DNA of 61,341 bases from Thermobacillus xylanilyticus (GCF_907165215.1 NZ_CAJRAY010000036.1:1-61341); one strand, 5' to 3'. Counted from the first letter of the stretch, positions 1 through 8,581 are shown. A program made the numbers and translations. Notes: generated from the letters alone by a model not told the origin.

Positions 1-7
1 TCAAAAA

Positions 8-51
8 GTGACATTTTCACAGACGAGTTAAGGTGACATTTTCACAGACGA
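8..51. repeat. Two 19-bp direct repeats, possible IS terminus
   Basis: The same 19 bases (GTGACATTTTCACAGACGA) occur at 8-26 and 33-51, 25 bp apart, and are followed by TTGACACAT. Read on the minus strand this is a TGTCA-type end followed by internal repeats. Multiple terminal repeats inside a TG...CA end are typical of IS21-family elements. No transposase is visible because the window begins here, so the assignment is an inference. An alternative is a repeated regulator site. Confidence 0.4.
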
Positions 52-179
52 TTGACACATGTTTTTTAAATGATTTTGCAGCAATTTTGCCAGGATGCGG
101 CGGAACGGCTGAGGCTGCCTAACCCCTATCCCCGAGCCAAGAAAAAATCAGTCCCGAAGGACTGCATGCGTTCGTGGTA

Positions 180-255
180 TGGTGGACCTTAGCGGGTTCG
201 AACCGCTGACCTCTTCGCTGCCAGCGAAGCGCTCTCCCAGCTGAGCTAAAGGCCC
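180..255 (-). tRNA. tRNA-Ala (anticodon GGC)
   Basis: On the minus strand a full cloverleaf can be folded: acceptor stem GGGCCTT pairing with AAGGTCC, D arm GCTC/GAGC, anticodon stem CTTCG/CGAAG with loop CTGGCAG (anticodon GGC), T arm AGCGG-TTCGAAC-CCGCT, discriminator A and an encoded CCA. The acceptor stem has the G3:U70 wobble pair that is the alanine identity element. It lies about 75 bp downstream of nrdR on the same strand, with a small inverted repeat (CCGCAC/GTGCGG, about 272-293) between them. Confidence 0.96.
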
Positions 256-330
256 GGATTTCCTGATGATCCCGCACATTCGATCAAGTGCGGCAACAGA
301 AAATAATATAGCATGAAGGCGGCCGGGCTG

Positions 331-810
331 TCAACTGTTTGGCTTGTCTTCTATGGCATGCTTCGAGAGCAGATTCGTCAATTCCTTCATGAACATGTTG
401 ATGTCCTTGAACTGCCGGTAAACGGACGCGAACCGGACGTACGCCACTTCGTCGACCGGATAGAGCTGTTCCATGACCAGCTCGCCGATTTCGCGGCTTT
501 CGACTTCGGCCTTCGCCGTCGCGCGGATTTCCTTCTCGACTTCGGACACGATCACTTCGAGCCGCTCGACCGATACGGGCCGCTTCTCGCACGCCTTGAG
601 CAGCCCGCGCAGCATCTTGTCGCGGCTGAACTCTTCGCGCCTGCCGTCCTTCTTGATGACGATCAGCGGCGTCTCCTCGATCATCTCGAACGTCGTAAAG
701 CGGCGCAAGCACCGCTCGCATTCGCGTCGGCGGCGGATCGACTTGTTCTCGTTGGCCGGCCGGGAATCAAGCACCTTCGTGCCGGAATGTTCGCAATACG
801 GGCATTTCAT
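331..810 (-). CDS. nrdR: Transcriptional repressor NrdR
   Basis: NrdR is a zinc-ribbon and ATP-cone protein that represses ribonucleotide reductase operons according to the nucleotide pool. The start chosen gives a product beginning [17 protein letters not shown], with the zinc-ribbon cysteines CPYC near residue 3 and CERC near residue 31, followed by the ATP-cone ([20 protein letters not shown]) up to the tail. The product is 159 residues, close to the usual 150-160. A GGAGG lies 12 nt upstream of this ATG; a longer reading frame exists upstream but would add residues foreign to the family. It is followed by tRNA-Ala on the same strand. Confidence 0.95.
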   Translation of the reverse strand: MKCPYCEHSGTKVLDSRPANENKSIRRRRECERCLRRFTTFEMIEETPLIVIKKDGRREEFSRDKMLRGLLKACEKRPVSVERLEVIVSEVEKEIRATAKAEVESREIGELVMEQLYPVDEVAYVRFASVYRQFKDINMFMKELTNLLSKHAIEDKPNS

Positions 811-945
811 CGGTTTTCGAAACCTCCATGTCGTGACCGGATGCATGCAAAGAAAATTGGGAACAACTCACCAACGCCGCATCGTCATGATGTTCTGCAT
901 ATCGCGCATAATACAGGTACCACACGCGAGGGAGGTGAAACGACG

Positions 946-1167
946 ATGCCGGGCAGCAACCGCAACAGCAACCAATTGGTCGTACCGCAGGCAAATGCCG
1001 CACTGGACCAAATGAAGTATGAAGTTGCCCAAGAACTGGGCATTGCCCTCCCGCAAGACGGGTACTACGGCAACCTGACGACTCGTGATGCCGGCTCCAT
1101 CGGTGGTTACATCACCCGGAAGCTGGTACAGATTGCCGAGCAATCGCTGGCAGGGCAATTCAAATAA
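946..1167 (+). CDS. Alpha/beta-type small acid-soluble spore protein
   Basis: A 73-residue protein of the SASP alpha/beta family, which coats forespore DNA and protects it from UV and hydrolysis, and is degraded by the GPR protease at germination. The family signatures are visible: the KYEVAQELGI segment that contains the GPR cleavage site (around residues 24-33) and the second conserved block GSIGGYITRKLVQIAEQ near the C terminus. The start is fixed by GGGAGGTG 8 nt before the ATG. It is a single-gene unit on the plus strand among minus-strand genes. It is direct evidence for an endospore former. Confidence 0.94.
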   Translation: MPGSNRNSNQLVVPQANAALDQMKYEVAQELGIALPQDGYYGNLTTRDAGSIGGYITRKLVQIAEQSLAGQFK

Positions 1168-1196
1168 TCCGCGGTATCAGAGGCTTTATCGTCAAG

Positions 1197-1234
1197 CTTG
1201 GGTGCTTGCCGCCGGACGGGCGGCGGCACCCGAG
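1197..1234. terminator. GC-rich stem-loop between SASP and transglycosylase genes
   Basis: CTTGGGTG...GCCGCC-ggac-GGCGGC...CACCCGAG forms a long GC-rich hairpin between two convergent genes. No clear U-run follows on either strand, so it is only a probable bidirectional terminator. Confidence 0.5.
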
Positions 1235-1267
1235 CTCATATTGCATGCAAAAAGTCACCTGTGTGCG

Positions 1268-1840
1268 TCACAAATCCGGATAGATCGACTTGTATTTATT
1301 ATAGTAATAAATGACACGTTGTACATACCGCCGCGTCTCGCCGAACGGAATGTCGTCGCTCGAAGCGATCGTACCGTTCCAGACGCCTTCCTTCAGCCAG
1401 GCGCTCACATTGCCGGGCCCCGCATTGTACGCCGCGACCGCGGCCGCCATGTTGCCGTCGAACTGCCGGAGCAGCGATGCCAGGTACCAGGTGCCCAGCT
1501 CGATGCCGACATCCGCGCGGTGCTTGATCTTGTCCAGCGTCACGCCTTCATAGCGCGCCTGCTCCACGATCCAGGCGGCCGTATCCGGCATGATCTGCAT
1601 AATGCCGAGCGCGCCTTTGCTCGATACCTTTCCCGTCTTGTAGTTCGATTCAATGCGGATAATCGCCGCGACCAGGTGCGGCTCCACACCGTGACTCAGC
1701 GCGCTTGCCCTTATATCATCCCGATACGCGATCGGATACATGCGCTGTTTCACCCAGCCGCTCTGTTCGGCGTACAGGACCGCCAGCAACAGCAGCAGCG
1801 CCGCAAGCAGCCATCCGCGTCTCTTCCGCCGCCGCCTCAT
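1268..1840 (-). CDS. Membrane-anchored lytic transglycosylase (Slt type)
   Basis: A 190-residue protein with a basic N terminus and one membrane segment (about residues 9-24), then a soluble lytic transglycosylase (LT/SLT) domain that cleaves peptidoglycan with formation of anhydro-muropeptides outside the membrane. The domain shows the catalytic Glu motif (IIRIESNYKTGKVSSKGALG), the IMQIMP motif and AAYNAGPGNV. The ATG overlaps the coaE stop by 4 nt (ATGA), so the two are translationally coupled. This gene order with coaE is common in Paenibacillaceae and Bacillaceae. The product is short for the family but contains the whole catalytic core. Confidence 0.9.
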   Translation of the reverse strand: MRRRRKRRGWLLAALLLLLAVLYAEQSGWVKQRMYPIAYRDDIRASALSHGVEPHLVAAIIRIESNYKTGKVSSKGALGIMQIMPDTAAWIVEQARYEGVTLDKIKHRADVGIELGTWYLASLLRQFDGNMAAAVAAYNAGPGNVSAWLKEGVWNGTIASSDDIPFGETRRYVQRVIYYYNKYKSIYPDL

Positions 1841-2445
1841 GGCTTCCGCATGTCTGACAACCGGCGCCAGAGCGCTTCCACCTGCCGCTTGGTTGATTCC
1901 AGGCTGCCGCTGTTGTCAATGACCCAGTCGGCCAGTTCCTTCTTCCGTTCGATATCCATCTGCGCGTCGATCCGTTCGCGGGCCTGCGCTTCATCCAGCT
2001 CCGGATTGCGCGCAAGCAGCCGCTTGATCTGCATTTCGCGCGGCACATAGACGACCAGCACGCCGTCGTACAGCCCTTCCTGACCGGTCTCGTACAGGAG
2101 CGGAATGTCCGCCACGACCATCCGGCCGGGTTCGTCCGCCTTGGCTTGCCGGATAAGCGTCCACATCCGCTCGCGGATGGCCGGATGGAGAATCGCTTCC
2201 AGCCGCCGCCGCTTGTCCGGATCGGCGAATACGATCTCGCCCAGCTTCCGCCGGTCAAGCGTGCCGTCATCCCGGATGACGGCTTGTCCGAAGACGGCGG
2301 CCACTTCGGCCAGGGCCGGTTCGCCCGGCATGACGACTTCGCGGGCGATCCGGTCGGCGTCGACGACGAAGGCGCCGCGCTCCGAGAGCATGGCGGCGAC
2401 CGTGCTCTTGCCGCACGCGATGCCGCCTGTAAGTCCGATGATCAA
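1837..2445 (-). CDS. coaE: Dephospho-CoA kinase
   Basis: CoaE phosphorylates the 3' hydroxyl of dephospho-CoA in the last step of CoA biosynthesis. The N terminus carries the P-loop GLTGGIACGKST, followed by DADRIAREVV and the conserved AVFG and LHPAI(R) segments. The start is uncertain: a TTG at 2445 sits 5 nt after GAGGTGA and gives MIIGLTGG, which matches the family, while a GTG three codons upstream overlaps that Shine-Dalgarno. With the TTG start the protein has 202 residues, the usual size. It lies between ytaF and the transglycosylase gene in a tight run of minus-strand genes. Confidence 0.93.
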   Translation of the reverse strand: MIIGLTGGIACGKSTVAAMLSERGAFVVDADRIAREVVMPGEPALAEVAAVFGQAVIRDDGTLDRRKLGEIVFADPDKRRRLEAILHPAIRERMWTLIRQAKADEPGRMVVADIPLLYETGQEGLYDGVLVVYVPREMQIKRLLARNPELDEAQARERIDAQMDIERKKELADWVIDNSGSLESTKRQVEALWRRLSDMRKP

Positions 2446-2458
2446 TGCCGTCACCTCG

Positions 2459-3202
2459 TCAAATTTCCATCAATCGGGCGATGCCCGTGGCGATCAGAAT
2501 AAGGCCGGGCAGGACGGACACGGCCTTCGCGCCGGCGAACCGGACCGCGAACCGCCGGCCGAATCGAAGTCCCGCCAGAAGAAACCCGCCGCTGGCCGCG
2601 GCGATGAACAGCGCGGACGGAAGCGCGGGAAAACCGACCATCGCCGCGCCGAATCCCGCACCGAGCGCGTCGAGCGACAGCGCGAAGCCGAGCAGCACCG
2701 CTTCCGACGCGGAGATCGTCCCCGACCGGTCCATGTCGGCCGTCTGCGGCGCGCGCAATACGCAGATGACCAGTCCGAGCCGCCGCAGCTCGATGCGGGC
2801 GATTGAGCGAACCGAAGACGTATCCGGACCGCCCGCCTCGGCCGCGTCCGAATTTGCGGCAACCGCATCCGACGTCTTCCCGCCGCAATCCTCCCCGGCA
2901 TCCGTCCCCCGGACGGCTTCTCCGCCGCCCGCGCTGCGCCGAAGCTGCGCGAGCGCCCACAATCCGACGGCGATCAGCAGCACGGCGCCCGCCGTTTGCG
3001 CGACCGTTTCCGGAAGCCATGCGGTCAGCCAGCCGCCGGCCGCCATCGCCATCCAGACAACGCAGCCGGAGCAGGTCGCGATAATGAGGACGGACAAAGC
3101 CGGAATCCGGATGCCGCGGATACCGTATGACGCGCCGACACCGAAGCCGTCAAGACTGACCGCCAGCGCCAGCAGCGCCAGCGACGCGCCCGTAGCGAAC
3201 AT
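2459..3202 (-). CDS. ytaF: Sporulation membrane protein YtaF (manganese-efflux-like)
   Basis: A 247-residue polytopic membrane protein. It has two homologous halves, each with a transmembrane segment of the form LAVSLDGFGVGASYGIRG and LGFALSLDALGAGFGAAM, which is typical of YtaF/MntP-like proteins of sporeformers. In between lies a polar stretch (about residues 80-130) rich in Gly, Ala and Asp. The ATG follows GGGAGGGG by 7 nt. The exact role is not known; in Bacillus relatives it is a sporulation gene located, as here, next to coaE and mutM. Confidence 0.88.
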   Translation of the reverse strand: MFATGASLALLALAVSLDGFGVGASYGIRGIRIPALSVLIIATCSGCVVWMAMAAGGWLTAWLPETVAQTAGAVLLIAVGLWALAQLRRSAGGGEAVRGTDAGEDCGGKTSDAVAANSDAAEAGGPDTSSVRSIARIELRRLGLVICVLRAPQTADMDRSGTISASEAVLLGFALSLDALGAGFGAAMVGFPALPSALFIAAASGGFLLAGLRFGRRFAVRFAGAKAVSVLPGLILIATGIARLMEI

Positions 3203-3317
3203 GAATGCCCCTCCCTGCGCGGGCGGTTACCGAAGGCCGCCCAAGATGGTACTGCCATCATATGCAGGGAGCATGCCGGGGTGCATGCGGCGGGCAGGGC
3301 GCCTGACGTGATACCGC

Positions 3318-4250
3318 TTAGGAGTGCGAAGTCACATCCGCCGCCGCTGCGGCCGCGTCCCCGGCCATCCGCCGCGGAATGGCGGCGGGCGCCTTGCCGG
3401 CCGGTCTGCGGCCCCGGGCTTTCCGGTACGGCTGGCAGACCGGGCAGACATGGGTTCCGCGGCCGCCGAGGACCGTCTTCACAATCGGCGTGCCGCATGT
3501 CCGGCACGGCTCGTCTTCCCGGCCGTAAACATACAGGCGGAACTGGAACATCCCCATCTCGCCCTGGCCGTTCACATAAGACCGGACGGAAGAACCGCCC
3601 GCGTCCACCGCCTCCCGCAGCGTCTCGCGGATCGAAGCGTGCAGCCGCGTCCATTCGGCGGCGCGCAGCGACGACGCCGGCCGCTCCGGATGGATGCCGG
3701 CCTTGTGCAGCGACTCGTCGACATAGATGTTGCCCAGTCCCGTGACATACGCCTGATTCAGCAGCAGCGGCTTGATCGGCGCCTTGCGGCCGCCGAGCAG
3801 CTTGCGCAGCGCTTCCACGGTAAAGGCATCGTCAAGCGGCTCCATCCCCAGCTTGCTCAGCGGCGGCTGCTCGAATTCCTCGCCCGGCCGAAACAGATGC
3901 ATCGTGCCGAACTGGCGCACATCCTTGTACCGGAGATCCATGCCGTCCGTCAGATGAAACAGCACATGGGTATGCTTCTCGATCGGCTCGTCCGCCGGAC
4001 AGACGCTGTACCGCCCTTCCATGCGCAGATGCGAGACCAGCACCAGGCCGTCCAGCACGAACCGCAGAAACTTGCCGCGCCGTCCGATGCTCCGGATCGT
4101 TCGGCCCTCGAGCGCCGCGGCGAACGCCTCCGGCTCTTCCGGCCGCTGAATGATGCGGGGCAGCCGCACCGTAACGGCGCGGATCGTCTTGCCGGCGACC
4201 AGCGCGTTCAGCGTGCGCGCCACGGTCTCGACTTCAGGCAGTTCCGGCAT
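3318..4250 (-). CDS. mutM: Formamidopyrimidine-DNA glycosylase (MutM/Fpg)
   Basis: MutM removes oxidised purines such as 8-oxoguanine from DNA and cuts the abasic site. The N terminus MPELPEVE provides the catalytic proline and glutamate (Pro2, Glu3), the helix-two-turn-helix segment around KPLLLNQAYVTGLGNIYVDE is present, and the C-terminal zinc finger CRTCGTPI...CPVCQ is complete. After the zinc finger there is an unusual tail of about 35 residues (basic, then Ala-rich) that makes the protein 310 residues instead of about 275. GGGAGG precedes the ATG. It is immediately downstream of polA on the same strand, a common repair pairing in this group. Confidence 0.96.
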   Translation of the reverse strand: MPELPEVETVARTLNALVAGKTIRAVTVRLPRIIQRPEEPEAFAAALEGRTIRSIGRRGKFLRFVLDGLVLVSHLRMEGRYSVCPADEPIEKHTHVLFHLTDGMDLRYKDVRQFGTMHLFRPGEEFEQPPLSKLGMEPLDDAFTVEALRKLLGGRKAPIKPLLLNQAYVTGLGNIYVDESLHKAGIHPERPASSLRAAEWTRLHASIRETLREAVDAGGSSVRSYVNGQGEMGMFQFRLYVYGREDEPCRTCGTPIVKTVLGGRGTHVCPVCQPYRKARGRRPAGKAPAAIPRRMAGDAAAAAADVTSHS

Positions 4251-4283
4251 TCGACCTCCCCCTCTCCAACCCGGTTGGCCGGT

Positions 4284-6965
4284 TTATTTCGCTTCATACC
4301 AGTTTTTGCCATAACTGACTTCCGCCTTGAGCGGCACGTCCAGTTCGATCGCGTTCTCCATCACGGACGGCACGAGCACTTTCATCGTCTCCAGCTCGTC
4401 TTCCGGCACTTCGAACACGAGCTCGTCGTGCACCTGCAGCAGCATCCGGCTGCGCAGCCCGCGATCCCGCAGTTCCGCGTCCATCTTCACCATCGCCAGC
4501 TTGATGATGTCAGCCGCCGTGCCCTGGATCGGCGTGTTCATCGCCGTCCGTTCCGCGAAGGACCGGAGATTGTAGTTCGACGCGTTGATCTCCGGCAAGT
4601 ACCGCCGGCGCTCAAGCAGCGTCGTCACATAGCCGGCCTGCCGAGCCTTCGCGACGATGTCGTCCATATATTGGCGCACGCCCCTGAATACCGCAAAATA
4701 TTGCTCGATGAACGCCGCCGCTTCCTTCCGCGCAATCTTCAGGTTCGTCGCCAACCCGAAATCGCTGATGCCGTAAACGATGCCGAAGTTAACGGCCTTC
4801 GCCTGCCGGCGCATGTTCGCGTCGACCTGATCCGCCTGCACGCCGAACACGTCCATCGCCGTCTTCGTATGGATGTCCATGCCGGAGAGGAACGCTTCTT
4901 TCAACCGCTCGTCGCCGGAGATATGGGCGAGGACGCGCAGCTCGATCTGCGAGTAGTCGGCGGCCAGGATGTACCAGCCCGGCTCGGACGGGACGAACGC
5001 CTTGCGGATGCGCCGGCCTTCCTCGATCCGGATCGGAATGTTCTGCAGGTTCGGGAACTGGCTGGACAGCCTGCCGGTTGCGGCGATCGTCTGCCGGTAA
5101 TAGGTGTGGACCTTGCCCGTCTCCTTGCGGATTTCCTTCAGCAGGCCTTCAATGTATGTCGACTGCAGCTTCGAGATTTGCCGGTAATGGAGGATGAGGC
5201 CGACGATTTCGTGGTACGGCTCCAGCGATTCGAGCACTTCGGCGTCCGTCGAATAGCCGGTCTTCGTCTTCTTCTTGACGGGCAGACCGAGCTTCTCGAA
5301 CAGAATCTCGCCGAGCTGCTTCGGCGAATTCAGATTGAACTTCGTGCCGGCAAGCCGATAGATCGCCGCGATCGTATCGGCGATCTGGCGTTCGAGTTCG
5401 CGTCCGTTCTCCTCCAGCGCTTCCGCGTCGACCGCGATGCCCTGCCGCTCCATCTTGCACAGCACGCGGGACAGCGGCTGCTCCAGCTCGTAATACAGCC
5501 GGTGCATGCCGAGCCGCTCCAGCTCCTGCTGCTGCAGCGGCGCGATGCGCCGGATCGCGTCCGCCTTGCTCGCCAGATGGCCGGCCAGCGTCTCCTCGTC
5601 CGGCACCGCGAACTTCGCGCCCTTGCCGTACACGGCGTCATCCGGCTTCACCGGCGGCTGGTTGTACTTGGCCGCGAGGCTGCTCAAGGCGTCGTTGCCG
5701 CCGGTCGGGTCGAGCAGATAGGCGGCCAGCAGCACGTCGAACCCGAATCCGTTCAGCTCCATGCCCTCCCAGCCGAGGACGAGCGCGGCCTTGTGGAGGT
5801 CGTAGCCGGTCTTCGGCCGCTCCGGGTCGGCCAGCCAGTCCCGCACGGCCGCCGCGCCTTCGGACTTGAGCACATCGCCCGTCAGGACGTGCACGGTGTC
5901 GCCGATCACGATCGCAACCCCGATCAGCGAAGCCTGATGCGGATTCTCGCCGGCGGATTCGATCAGCACCGCTTCGGCTTCCGCCAGCTTGTCCGCCGCA
6001 AGCTCGGCGGCCGTCTCCGGCGTCTGCCGCACGATGCGCAGTTCCGCCGCTTCCGGCCCTGCTCCGCCTGCCGCATCCGCTCCGGCTCCGCTTCCGGCTT
6101 CGGCATGATCCAGCCCGAGCCGCTCGATCAGCGAGCGGAATCCGAGCTTGCGCAGCGCAGCGGCCAGCGTCGGCCTGTCGTAGCCGTTGTACGCGATTTC
6201 CGCCTCGCCGCGGTCAAGCGGCACCTCGCGGTAGATCGTCGCGAGCCGCTTGCTCATCAGCGCGTCTTCCCGGTGCTGCTCGACCTTCTCACGCATTTTG
6301 CCCTTGAGCGCGGCGGCGTTCGCGAGCACATTTTCGACCGAACCGTACTCGTGCAGCAGCTTCAGCGCCGTCTTCTCGCCGACGCCGGGAATGCCGGGAA
6401 TGTTGTCCGAAGCGTCGCCCATCAGCCCCTTCAGATCGATGATCTGCAGCGGCTTGAGGCCGTATTTCTCCCGAATCGCCTCGGGCGTGAACCGTTCCAC
6501 TTCGCTGATGCCCTTGCGGGTGATGGCCACCGTCACGCGGTCGGAGACGAGCTGCAGCATGTCCTTGTCGCCGGTGACGATCAGCGTCTCTTTGCCGGCT
6601 TCTTCCGCCATCCGCGACAGCGTGCCGATAATATCGTCGGCTTCGTAATTTTCCAGTTCGTAATGCGCGACGCCGAGCGCGTCCAGCAGCTCCTTGATGA
6701 GCGGGAACTGCTCGCTGAGCTCCGGCGGCGTCTTCTCGCGGCCGCCCTTGTAGTCCTCGTAACCTTCGTGGCGGAATGTCACTTTGCCCGCGTCGAACGC
6801 GACCAGCATGTGCGTCGGCTTCTCTTCTTCGATCAGCTTGAGCAGCATCGTCGCAAACCCGTACACGGCGTTCGTATGCATGCCGGCCGCATTCGTCAGC
6901 GTCGGCATGGCGAAAAACGCGCGGAACGCGATGCTGCTGCCGTCGATCAGGATCCATTTGTCCAT
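4284..6965 (-). CDS. polA: DNA polymerase I
   Basis: PolA fills gaps and removes RNA primers in replication and repair. The N-terminal third is the 5' nuclease domain (LIDGSSIAFRAFFA...YEADDIIGTL...TGDKDMLQLV...GIPGVGEKTALKLL). The middle domain corresponds to the 3'-5' exonuclease fold but shows IESAGENPH where proofreading enzymes have the acidic Asp-x-Glu motif, so it is probably inactive, as in Geobacillus and Thermus relatives. The polymerase domain has motif A (AADYSQIELR), motif B (RRQAKAVNFGIVYG) and motif C (QVHDELVFE). The ATG at 6965 is preferred because GAGAGGTG lies 6 nt upstream; a GTG three codons earlier lies inside that ribosome-binding site. Length 893 residues. Confidence 0.97.
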   Translation of the reverse strand: MDKWILIDGSSIAFRAFFAMPTLTNAAGMHTNAVYGFATMLLKLIEEEKPTHMLVAFDAGKVTFRHEGYEDYKGGREKTPPELSEQFPLIKELLDALGVAHYELENYEADDIIGTLSRMAEEAGKETLIVTGDKDMLQLVSDRVTVAITRKGISEVERFTPEAIREKYGLKPLQIIDLKGLMGDASDNIPGIPGVGEKTALKLLHEYGSVENVLANAAALKGKMREKVEQHREDALMSKRLATIYREVPLDRGEAEIAYNGYDRPTLAAALRKLGFRSLIERLGLDHAEAGSGAGADAAGGAGPEAAELRIVRQTPETAAELAADKLAEAEAVLIESAGENPHQASLIGVAIVIGDTVHVLTGDVLKSEGAAAVRDWLADPERPKTGYDLHKAALVLGWEGMELNGFGFDVLLAAYLLDPTGGNDALSSLAAKYNQPPVKPDDAVYGKGAKFAVPDEETLAGHLASKADAIRRIAPLQQQELERLGMHRLYYELEQPLSRVLCKMERQGIAVDAEALEENGRELERQIADTIAAIYRLAGTKFNLNSPKQLGEILFEKLGLPVKKKTKTGYSTDAEVLESLEPYHEIVGLILHYRQISKLQSTYIEGLLKEIRKETGKVHTYYRQTIAATGRLSSQFPNLQNIPIRIEEGRRIRKAFVPSEPGWYILAADYSQIELRVLAHISGDERLKEAFLSGMDIHTKTAMDVFGVQADQVDANMRRQAKAVNFGIVYGISDFGLATNLKIARKEAAAFIEQYFAVFRGVRQYMDDIVAKARQAGYVTTLLERRRYLPEINASNYNLRSFAERTAMNTPIQGTAADIIKLAMVKMDAELRDRGLRSRMLLQVHDELVFEVPEDELETMKVLVPSVMENAIELDVPLKAEVSYGKNWYEAK

Positions 6966-7035
6966 GGGCGGCACCTCTCTTTTACCGTCTATCGACTACT
7001 ATAACACATTCGCGCGGGATGGCGCCCGCGAAATG

Positions 7036-7068
7036 CAAAATCGCCGCTCTCCCGGTCGGAAAGCGGCG
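7036..7068 (-). terminator. Intrinsic terminator after the methyltransferase gene
   Basis: On the minus strand CGCCGCT and AGCGGCG form a stem (7042-7068) followed by ATTTTGC, directly after the stop codon of the methyltransferase gene. Confidence 0.6.
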
Positions 7069-7075
7069 CAAGCGG

Positions 7076-7849
7076 TTATTCGATCTTAGGTTTTACGGCC
7101 ATGATCCTGAGTCTCTTGTAGTCGATGTGCCAGGCTCCGTCCCTGAACAATGCGGGGCGCGTTTCGGACTCGATCCGTCTGATTGCGTCCTCTTTTTCCC
7201 GGTCCGTCAGCCCTTCGAAAAAGAAATCCGCAAACCCCGCCAACCACACCCTCAGCCCGTTCTCGCCGTCCTTCATGCGGGTGGGGCGGTCGAAATGGGC
7301 GGCATATACCACCCGGAAACCTTGCCGCTCCAGCAGCGTGCTGTACTCGGCGATGCTCGGGAAATACCAGGGATTCAGCGGCGAGACATCCCTCCCGTAC
7401 TCCCGCCCGAGCACCCGGATGATCGCCCGGACCACGGTCCCGACATTGTCTTTGCCGCCGAACTCGGCGACAAATCTTCCGCCCGGCTTGAGCGCATCCC
7501 ATACGCACCGGATGACCCGCCCGGGTCTCGTCATCCAATGCAGGGCGGCGTTCGAGAACACCGCGTCCACTTGAGGCTCCAGGGAAAAATGTTCGGCGTC
7601 ACCGACACGGAAGTCGATCCCGGGGTACTTCCTCCTCGCGGCGTCAATCATTTCGGCGGAGAGGTCCAGGCCGATGACGGCGGCTCCGCTTTGCGAAATC
7701 TCGTGCGCGAGATCACCCGTGCCGCAGCCGAGGTCCAGAATGGTCTCCCCGATTTTCGGCGCCAGCAGCTCGACCACGCCTCTGCCCAGTTCGGACACGA
7801 AGTCCAGTTTGTTGTCGTAGATATCGGTTTGCCAATGCTGCGCGGACAT
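7076..7849 (-). CDS. Class I SAM-dependent methyltransferase
   Basis: A 257-residue methyltransferase of the class I Rossmann type. SAM-binding motif I is ILDLGCGTGDLA, motif II GLDLSAEMI, and the later segment DAVFSNAALHWM is typical of the trans-aconitate / ubiquinone-type (Methyltransf_11/25) group. The start is chosen at an ATG 6 nt after GGAGGGG; the frame stays open 19 codons further upstream without family-like sequence. The substrate cannot be told from the sequence. It forms a single-gene unit that is followed by a terminator. Confidence 0.88.
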   Translation of the reverse strand: MSAQHWQTDIYDNKLDFVSELGRGVVELLAPKIGETILDLGCGTGDLAHEISQSGAAVIGLDLSAEMIDAARRKYPGIDFRVGDAEHFSLEPQVDAVFSNAALHWMTRPGRVIRCVWDALKPGGRFVAEFGGKDNVGTVVRAIIRVLGREYGRDVSPLNPWYFPSIAEYSTLLERQGFRVVYAAHFDRPTRMKDGENGLRVWLAGFADFFFEGLTDREKEDAIRRIESETRPALFRDGAWHIDYKRLRIMAVKPKIE

Positions 7850-8028
7850 GGCCCATCCCCTCCGAAAATTGGTGAGTCCATTATCACACGGAAACCGGAC
7901 GCTCATCCAATAGTTCGTTCCTATATCGTTTATTTGCCGCGCGTATAACCTTGTTGCGTATTTTCGTTATCCCACGATTGGCGCAGAAGAGGGTGCGGGG
8001 CTGGCGGAGGCCGTCCGGCGATGTGCAT

Positions 8029-8496
8029 TAACGGCGTTGTGTGCCGTTAACGGCGGTCTCGCGGGCGTCTGCGGAGCGGGTAACGGCATTTCTTGCCGTT
8101 ACAGGCGGATTGGAATGCTCAGACTCGTCCGAAAGCGAGCGCTAACGGAACCACGTACCGTTAAAGGCTCTTCCGAGTGCGGCATCGTACCGGCTGACGG
8201 AACGTCATTCCGTTACAGGCGGGTCCGCAGCCGTCCAATCCCCCGAAATCGTTTAATAGCGGAACCACGTTCCGCTAATATCGCTCCCGCGATGCCCGTT
8301 AACGGAACGTCGTTCCGTTACAGACCAGAGCAGCGAAGCTTACGGCAAACCAAGAAGGCACAGGTTCGTCAGAAATGATCTCATGCGGCACCCCGATCCC
8401 GTCCTGAAAGCTTACGCTGAATGCTTACGGAACTCAGAGGCGTTATTTGCCCGGGAATCCGCATGATGGTTGTCGCAACGGAACCAAGAAGCGTTA
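8029..8496. repeat. Array of 21-nt palindromes (six intact, two decayed)
   Basis: This 730-bp stretch without genes (7850-8581) holds six units of exactly 21 nt at 8029-8049, 8081-8101, 8143-8163, 8195-8215, 8257-8277 and 8300-8320. Each has 8-bp (or 6-7-bp) arms of the type TAACGGAA-N5-TTCCGTTA; the first two use TAACGGC-N7-GCCGTTA. The unit at 8257 reads TAGCGGAA-N5-TTCCGCTA, a paired change that keeps the dyad. Start-to-start distances are 52, 62, 52, 62 and 43 bp. Two decayed 21-nt copies lie at 8425-8445 and 8476-8496. No convincing gene is seen here. Confidence 0.85.
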
Positions 8497-8581
8497 TTCG
8501 GTTCCAAACGGGTCGAATACTTTCTGCGGCGGCCCAATAAGCTCGCTCAGTCTGTTGAAGTTTCGAGAGCGGGCGTTATGG

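Noticed and set aside
2266..2288. Inverted repeat GCCGTCATC/GATGACGGC similar to the CCGATGACG hairpins
   Set aside because: It lies inside coaE, codes for normal family residues and has different flanks, so it is probably chance.
3324..7004. A 1226-codon open frame on the plus strand across mutM and polA
   Set aside because: It is antisense to two clear genes with all catalytic motifs; long antisense frames are common in GC-rich DNA, and it has no domain and is rich in Arg, His and Gln.
8037..8378. A 113-codon frame through the palindrome array
   Set aside because: Its repeated peptide pattern is only the DNA palindromes read in one frame; no ribosome-binding site or family.
8029..8496. 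CRISPR array
   Set aside because: Units are palindromes with arms of varying sequence, spacers differ in length (22-41 bp) and there are no cas genes, so it is not CRISPR.
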